From positions 1 through 40,314 of the IMG/VR virus record IMGVR_UViG_3300021378_002320: a DNA stretch of 40,314 nucleotides, one strand, 5' to 3'. A program made the position numbers and the translations under genes. Source of the DNA: a virus. The notes under the pieces are model-generated. The model searched no databases and had not been told where the DNA came from. It was given only the letters and a program-made list of their open reading frames with translations. Positions 36,720-40,314 of the stretch are shown here, in pieces (within the stretch, counting starts at the first letter, position 1; every line of letters begins with the position of its first letter).

Positions 36720-37289
36720 ATGCGTTTAAAAGACTTAGTAGAAGCAATAAAAAAATTAGAACCAAGTAAATCACGTGATCCTAATTGGCGTGATATGGAA
36801 GCACTACGTAAAAGCGGTGCATCTGGCTCTCATAAAGATAAAACTAAGACTATTCCACGTAAAGAAAAATACAAAAAAACACCTATGGAACAACAGTTTG
36901 AAAGTTTTGTATCTGAAAAGATTACTAAAGATACTGAAATGGGTGATGTTATTAAAGATTTCTACAAAAGCGATGCTCCGCAATTTAAAGGTAAGAGCAA
37001 AGCAAAACGTAGACAAATGGCTATTGCGGCCAAACTTAGTCAAGAATCTAGCGATATATTCAAAGGATTAGAACAAGTTGAAGAAACAGCAACAGCAGGG
37101 GCAACAGTTTCTGCTAGTATTGCATCAGTTGCAAGTCCGCATTTAGCAATAGGTGACGAAAACACACGTAAAAAATACGGTTTAGTAGGCGGTTTACCTA
37201 ATCCTCCCAAAGCAAAAAAGCAAAAGCCAACAGATAATGCTCTTAATATGAAAGACACATCTATCTTCGGCGGACCCCTCAAACGATAA
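36720..37289 (+). CDS. Basic phage protein with capsid-targeting-like N-terminus (189 aa)
   Basis: Starts MRLKDLVEAIKKLEPSK, with an L-V-E|A site at residues 6-9 like the T4 gp21 target. Then NWRDMEALRKSGASGSHKDKTKTIPRKEKYKK, a Lys/Arg-rich low-complexity part; a middle (EMGDVIKDFYKSDAPQFKGKSKAKRRQMAIAAKL, residues about 72-105) I recall from other marine phages; and an Ala-rich then Pro/Lys-rich end. No enzyme motif. Probably nucleic-acid binding or an internal head protein. Leaderless transcription is likely. Confidence 0.5.
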   Translation: MRLKDLVEAIKKLEPSKSRDPNWRDMEALRKSGASGSHKDKTKTIPRKEKYKKTPMEQQFESFVSEKITKDTEMGDVIKDFYKSDAPQFKGKSKAKRRQMAIAAKLSQESSDIFKGLEQVEETATAGATVSASIASVASPHLAIGDENTRKKYGLVGGLPNPPKAKKQKPTDNALNMKDTSIFGGPLKR

Positions 37290-37292
37290 ATA
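37285..37292 (+). promoter_or_regulatory. Late promoter motif GATAAATA
   Basis: GATAAATACTCGTATAAT overlaps the stop of the upstream gene. Predicted +1 is near 37298; TAGGAG is the ribosome-binding site for ATG 37330. The extension matches the motifs at 25267 and 33082. Confidence 0.55.
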
Positions 37293-37329
37293 CTCGTATA
37301 ATACAGTAAACACATTATAGGAGCAGTCA

Positions 37330-37782
37330 ATGATCAATGAAGACCAGTACGATGAACCAGCATCAAAGTACGAAGATGAAATGCTTGCCAATCAGGTTGC
37401 ATACATCAAATACGCAGTAGAAGAAATTCATGACCATGTACACAAGGGTGGAACATTCCCTGAGTGGTTTCAAAACAAATTCAGTGGTGTACACGAAAAA
37501 GTAAAAACACTTCATGCTTATATGGAAGGCGAGCGTATGCAAGCCAAAGAACGTGAACGTATGATGAGTATGAAGGATGCCAAAGATGATTATTTTGAAT
37601 CACTAGAACGTAAACTTAACGAGTCTAAAGGTATTTGCAAAGAATGTGGCAAGCCAAGTTATACTACATTGCCTGAAGAAAAGCAAAAAGGTGTTGACGG
37701 TAAAGTATGCTGGAAAGGCTACAAGCGTATGGGCACCAAGAAAAAAGGCGGAAAGACTGTAGACAACTGTGTCAAAATGTAG
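37330..37782 (+). CDS. Head-cluster protein with Cys-rich basic C-terminus (150 aa)
   Basis: MINEDQYDEPASKYEDEMLANQVAYIKYAVEEIHDHV... The first 100 residues form acidic amphipathic helices (likely coiled coil), including the Met/Arg-rich GERMQAKERERMMSMKDAK. The last 50 residues contain a possible zinc knuckle (GICKECGKPSY) and CWKGYKRMGTKKKGGKTVDNCVKM, a motif common at the ends of phage proteins. So this gene, like 33112 and 35810, pairs an individual body with a basic Cys-containing C-terminal module. Unknown function, late promoter and strong ribosome-binding site. Confidence 0.5.
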   Translation: MINEDQYDEPASKYEDEMLANQVAYIKYAVEEIHDHVHKGGTFPEWFQNKFSGVHEKVKTLHAYMEGERMQAKERERMMSMKDAKDDYFESLERKLNESKGICKECGKPSYTTLPEEKQKGVDGKVCWKGYKRMGTKKKGGKTVDNCVKM

Positions 37783-37791
37783 GGAGTAATT

Positions 37792-38379
37792 ATGGCAGAC
37801 TTACAAAAAATTCTAAACAAACTTACTGAATTAGGAATTGAAAATAAAGGACTTACTGTAGATGCTCCGCAACAAGGACAGGCTTTACAAGAACAAAAAA
37901 GTAATAGCCAAGGTACAGATGCTACATCTCATGCACGTATGGTTGCAGAAAGTATTAAAGGAAAACATATTCCTGGTGTAAGTGATACTAGTGCAAGTGA
38001 TATGGCCGCACTAGCAGGAGTAGGTAATACAACTCCAAATGTGCAGAAAAGTGTTGAAGTTGTTCAAACTTATCCGCAAAATACTGTAGACAATAAGTGG
38101 CATGAAGTAGACAGTAGACTTTCAAAAATTGAAAATACACTAGCAAAAGTGTTTGAAAGCCTTGAAGGTTTAAAACAAATGAGTAACGAAGAATATCGAG
38201 AAAAAAGAAAAGCGTTACAAGATATACAATTAAATCCTGAAACAAACAAAGATCCTAAACTTAAAAAAGAGTTAATACGTAGGAAGTTTGAATTAGAAAA
38301 AGATTATAAAGCAGGTAAAATAACTACAGAAGATACTTTGAAAAAAGGATTTGCAAGTTTTTTGAAAGAGTTTGAGTAA
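37792..38379 (+). CDS. Helical coiled-coil protein of unknown function (195 aa)
   Basis: MADLQKILNKLTELGIENKGL... Residues 25-95 are Gln/Ser/Thr-rich, low complexity. Residues 100-195 are helical (NKWHEVDSRLSKIENTLAKVFESLEGLKQM, then KKELIRRKFELEKDYKAGKITTEDTLKKGFASFLKEFE), likely coiled coil, as in scaffold or core proteins. GGGAG ribosome-binding site. Its stop overlaps the start of the following 51-aa ORF by one base. I have no family name. Confidence 0.5.
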   Translation: MADLQKILNKLTELGIENKGLTVDAPQQGQALQEQKSNSQGTDATSHARMVAESIKGKHIPGVSDTSASDMAALAGVGNTTPNVQKSVEVVQTYPQNTVDNKWHEVDSRLSKIENTLAKVFESLEGLKQMSNEEYREKRKALQDIQLNPETNKDPKLKKELIRRKFELEKDYKAGKITTEDTLKKGFASFLKEFE

Positions 38380-38534
38380 TGAAAATATGTGAAGTAACAG
38401 ATTACTTCTACGGATTAGATCCGGCACATATGTCATACAAGCATAAAATAGGCGATGTGTATGGCAAGAAAAATTTAAAAGTACCACATGCAAAACTGCA
38501 TGTAAAAAAGAAACAAAAGAAACAAAAGAAATAA
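38379..38534 (+). CDS. Tiny Lys-rich ORF (51 aa)
   Basis: MKICEVTDYFYGLDPAHMSYKHKIGDVYGKKNLK... ends with a KKKQKKQKK run. It overlaps the previous stop by one base (TAATG), so coupling is likely. The N-terminus (M-K-I-x-E-V) loosely fits the short N-terminal pattern of this cluster. The body is too short to judge. No motif. Confidence 0.4.
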   Translation: MKICEVTDYFYGLDPAHMSYKHKIGDVYGKKNLKVPHAKLHVKKKQKKQKK

Positions 38535-38537
38535 AGT

Positions 38538-39191
38538 ATGGCATTCTTAGTACATAACTTACCTCCTGTTGAAGTTTATGTGAAAAAAGAATATCTATAT
38601 GACCACCAAAAAGGGCATGGAGAAGTTACTCCTGGTATTTGGATTAGTATTAGAAGTATAATGGGTAAAGCATTATACGTAGAAACATTACTTACAGAAT
38701 ACGGTGCATTGTACGATAAATTACCTATTAGTGCGTTTGTATGGAAAGATGATTACTTACACAGTGACCAATTACCTTTAGACACACTACAAATATGGGA
38801 TTGTTTTGATTATGATATTACATTAATTAAAAAGCCTATGTTAGCAGACTGTGAATTCTTTGGTAAAGATAAAAAGATGCACAAAGGCGAATATATGTTT
38901 ACACTTGATACTTGTCATGCACAACACTCAACACTAAATGTAAATTTTAGTGAACACGATCCAGAACACAAAAGTTTTAACTTTATTAAACTAGATAACG
39001 GACAGTTTGCCGCACAACCTAATAATAGAGTTATTTTTACAGACCAAAGTTTAGTAATTGGAGATCGAAAGATGCCAGACTTTAAAGTTTGTACACAAAA
39101 TTATACAGTAGAAAATAATCCTAAATGGTCAGTTGGACACACTGACGAATGGGCATATAAATCAAAAGATGAGGCAGAAAACATTGGCTAA
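38538..39191 (+). CDS. Conserved marine phage protein, unknown function (217 aa)
   Basis: MAFLVHNLPPVEVYVKKEYLYDHQKGHGEVTPGIWISIRSIMGKALYVETLLTEYGALYDKLPISAF... I recall very similar starts (a conserved LPPVEVYVRKEYLYD-x-x-x-GHGE block) in other cyano- and pelagiphages. It is beta-rich with HTLD-like strand ends (MFTLDTCHAQHSTLNVNFSEHDPEHKSFNFI) and His/Asp-rich loops, perhaps a metal-binding jelly-roll. No enzyme family assigned. The ATG is 3 bp after the previous stop; weak ribosome-binding site (AAAGAA). Confidence 0.6.
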   Translation: MAFLVHNLPPVEVYVKKEYLYDHQKGHGEVTPGIWISIRSIMGKALYVETLLTEYGALYDKLPISAFVWKDDYLHSDQLPLDTLQIWDCFDYDITLIKKPMLADCEFFGKDKKMHKGEYMFTLDTCHAQHSTLNVNFSEHDPEHKSFNFIKLDNGQFAAQPNNRVIFTDQSLVIGDRKMPDFKVCTQNYTVENNPKWSVGHTDEWAYKSKDEAENIG

Positions 39192-39723
39192 TGATAAAAT
39201 TAAAATTAAAAGAACAATCGAATACACCGGACCTAATAAAAGAGATTACTTCCTAGCAGACTTATTTAAAAAAATACAACCAACAGTAGGTTGCGAGGTT
39301 GGTGTACGAAACGGTAGAACAACATTTCATTTACTAGAAGCATTTCCAAAATTAAAAATGTATGCTATTGACTATAACATAAAGTTGTTTTATAAAGATA
39401 ACATGATAATAAAGTATGGTCCTAGGCTAAAAGCAATACAAGGACATAGTCATACAGTACACGAACAGATAGAAAACGGCAGTTTAGACTTCGTATTCAT
39501 TGATGCTAGTCACGATTATGATAGCGTAAAAGGTGATATTGAATACTACACACCTAAATTAAAACCAAACGGTTGGCTATGTGGACATGATATGGACTTT
39601 CCTGGTGTAAACAAAGCAGTCAACGAACTACTACCTAATGACTATCATATAGGTCCAAATAATGTTTGGTTTAAATGTTTAGACAAAACGGTGCCAATTC
39701 CGTTTAAATTACTTGACAACTAG
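39169..39723 (+). CDS. Class I SAM-dependent methyltransferase (184 aa)
   Basis: CEVGVRNGRTTFHLLEAFPKLKMYAIDYN is the glycine-rich SAM-binding loop and the acidic end of strand 2. SLDFVFIDASHDYDSVKGDIEYYTPKLKPNGWLCGHDMDF matches methyltransferase-24-type enzymes. Start: TTG 39133, ATG 39169 and TTG 39184 are possible. ATG 39169 is chosen because TATAAATC, one base off the T4 late consensus, ends exactly five bases before it, and no Shine-Dalgarno supports the others. It overlaps the upstream gene by 23 bases. Substrate unknown; sugar O-methylation is one possibility. A consensus sigma70 promoter begins at its stop. Confidence 0.75.
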   Translation: MRQKTLANDKIKIKRTIEYTGPNKRDYFLADLFKKIQPTVGCEVGVRNGRTTFHLLEAFPKLKMYAIDYNIKLFYKDNMIIKYGPRLKAIQGHSHTVHEQIENGSLDFVFIDASHDYDSVKGDIEYYTPKLKPNGWLCGHDMDFPGVNKAVNELLPNDYHIGPNNVWFKCLDKTVPIPFKLLDN

Positions 39724-39741
39724 CATAAATCTATATATAAT
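39713..39741 (+). promoter_or_regulatory. Perfect sigma70 promoter TTGACA-17-TATAAT
   Basis: Consensus -35 (39713-39718), a 17-base spacer and consensus -10 (39736-39741), overlapping the end of the methyltransferase gene. +1 is near 39748. The leader is about 20 nt, with AAAAGGAG before ATG 39769. Unlike the promoters at 18497 and 25881, this one makes a leadered message. Confidence 0.85.
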
Positions 39742-39768
39742 ATAACAAATTACTAAAAGGAGTCTCAC

Positions 39769-40032
39769 ATGAGTGACAAAGTATTTGGTGCTGAAGAGAA
39801 AGCAAAACTAATTCAGATCGTTAACGAAGGTGTAAATGTTTTGCAAGAAGTTACAGACCTACAAGAAGGTTTAAGAGATACTGTAAAAGCAGTAGCAGAA
39901 GAAATGGATGTTAAGCCAAGTCTAATTAACAAAGCAATTAAGATTGCACAAAAAGGTGAATGGCATAAAGCCGTTGATGAGTTTGAAGACCTAGAAACTA
40001 TTATGGTTACTACTGGTCGCGACAAACTCTAA
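39769..40032 (+). CDS. dsbA: DsbA-like double-stranded DNA-binding protein (87 aa)
   Basis: VLQEVTDLQEGLRDTVKAVAEEMDVKPSLINKAIKIAQKGEWHKAVDEFEDLETIM aligns by eye with T4 DsbA (same length, about 89 aa), which binds dsDNA at late promoters and helps transcription there: the order of helix, (A)-x-E-(L/M)-x-V, N-(K/R)-x-(I/L)-x-(I/L), K-x-x-x, E-x-E-D-L is kept. It is distinct from the disulfide oxidase also named DsbA. It is driven by a consensus host promoter, so the protein would be made before late transcription, which fits a late-transcription factor. Its stop overlaps the next gene by one base. Confidence 0.7.
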   Translation: MSDKVFGAEEKAKLIQIVNEGVNVLQEVTDLQEGLRDTVKAVAEEMDVKPSLINKAIKIAQKGEWHKAVDEFEDLETIMVTTGRDKL

Positions 40033-40313
40033 TGCAAAAGGTAAAAGATTTTTGGATCAATAGTTACAAAAGTGATCAGGTTGCTTTTGGTTTTGAACTA
40101 ATAAGTTTTATATTTACGGTAGTAGCAAGTTTGACTTTGGCATTTAATGCTGTAGATCCAAACATGCTAATTATATATCCGTTCTTCTTTGTAGGATCGG
40201 TAACTCAATGCTACGCGGCAGTACGTAGAGGCGCGGCATGGGTAATGTTATTAACAGGATATTTTGCTGTTATTAATGTATTTGGATATGGGGTTGCCGC
40301 CATGTGGTGGTAA
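40032..40313 (+). CDS. Small membrane protein, three predicted helices (93 aa)
   Basis: Hydrophobic segments at about residues 18-38 (FGFELISFIFTVVASLTLAF), 44-60 (MLIIYPFFFVGSVTQCY) and 68-90 (AAWVMLLTGYFAVINVFGYGVAA). A KDFWINSYKSDQ start and a YAAVRRGAAW loop between helices 2 and 3. I recall similar proteins in marine T4-like phages, always of unknown function. Coupled to dsbA (TAATG). Complete: the stop is 1 bp before the end of the window. Confidence 0.6.
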   Translation: MQKVKDFWINSYKSDQVAFGFELISFIFTVVASLTLAFNAVDPNMLIIYPFFFVGSVTQCYAAVRRGAAWVMLLTGYFAVINVFGYGVAAMWW

Positions 40314-40314
40314 A

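Noticed and set aside
1-40314. tRNA genes, integrase, att sites, transposons, CRISPR arrays
   Set aside because: None seen by eye; intergenic gaps are nearly all under 100 bp (the largest is about 180 bp and holds promoters). A tRNAscan run would settle tRNAs.

Overview
The window looks like part of the genome of a T4-like marine myovirus with low G+C. The best guess is a pelagimyophage (host SAR11 or another low-GC marine alphaproteobacterium), with a cyanomyophage relative as the alternative. The reasons are a T4-type clamp-loader subunit (gp44), a gp31/GroES-like co-chaperonin, PhoH, a DsbA-like protein, T4-type late promoter motifs (NNTAAATA, T4 consensus TATAAATA), very large tail-fibre genes, and ferredoxin, peptide deformylase, DnaJ and ClpA genes of bacterial type. 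Coding density is very high. No stretch over about 180 bp lacks a gene, and I see no tRNA, insertion sequence, CRISPR array or integration site.

Layout. 0-2.6 kb: end of a UV-damage endonuclease, a Cu/Zn superoxide dismutase, three tiny ORFs, a DUF59/SufT-like protein, a reverse-strand zinc protein and an A-type (HesB/IscA) Fe-S carrier. 2.6-16 kb: a late block of tail-fibre or adhesin proteins (2195, 996, 750 and 196 aa) and small companions. 15.9-20 kb: a DnaE-like fragment, the co-chaperonin, a MazG-like pyrophosphohydrolase, a HAD nucleotidase, a glycerol-3-phosphate-cytidylyltransferase-like enzyme and gp44. 20-22 kb: a membrane protein, a putative 2OG-Fe(II) oxygenase, a 7Fe ferredoxin and phoH (reverse). 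22.1-23.4 kb: two unknown late proteins. 23.4-25.9 kb: a lysis cassette with a GH108 endolysin, an overlapping i-spanin/o-spanin pair, a second NlpC/P60-like wall peptidase and two small membrane proteins. 25.9-29.6 kb: DnaJ, peptide deformylase and ClpA. 29.5-33 kb: small unknown genes around a divergent host-type promoter island with TTCG hairpins. 33.1-38.5 kb: a late cluster of probable prohead or internal-head proteins. 38.5-40.3 kb: a conserved unknown protein, a methyltransferase, a DsbA-like protein and a membrane protein.

Three observations stand out. (1) Several genes have a late-type or sigma70-type promoter placed so that the predicted transcription start falls on or within 1-3 nt of the ATG, and they have no Shine-Dalgarno. 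This suggests systematic leaderless transcription of sodC, the Fe-S carrier, the cytidylyltransferase, dnaJ, def and several small genes. (2) Genes from 33.1 to 37.3 kb share a short N-terminal signature, M-x-[L/F]-x-[E/D]-[L/I]. It resembles the T4 capsid-targeting sequence with gp21-type (L/I)-x-E cleavage sites, which suggests enzymes (a nucleotidyltransferase and a HAD phosphatase) packaged inside the capsid. (3) The second wall peptidase carries a lipoprotein signal sequence in frame but has no canonical start codon. All assignments come from reading the sequence by eye. No database search was run.
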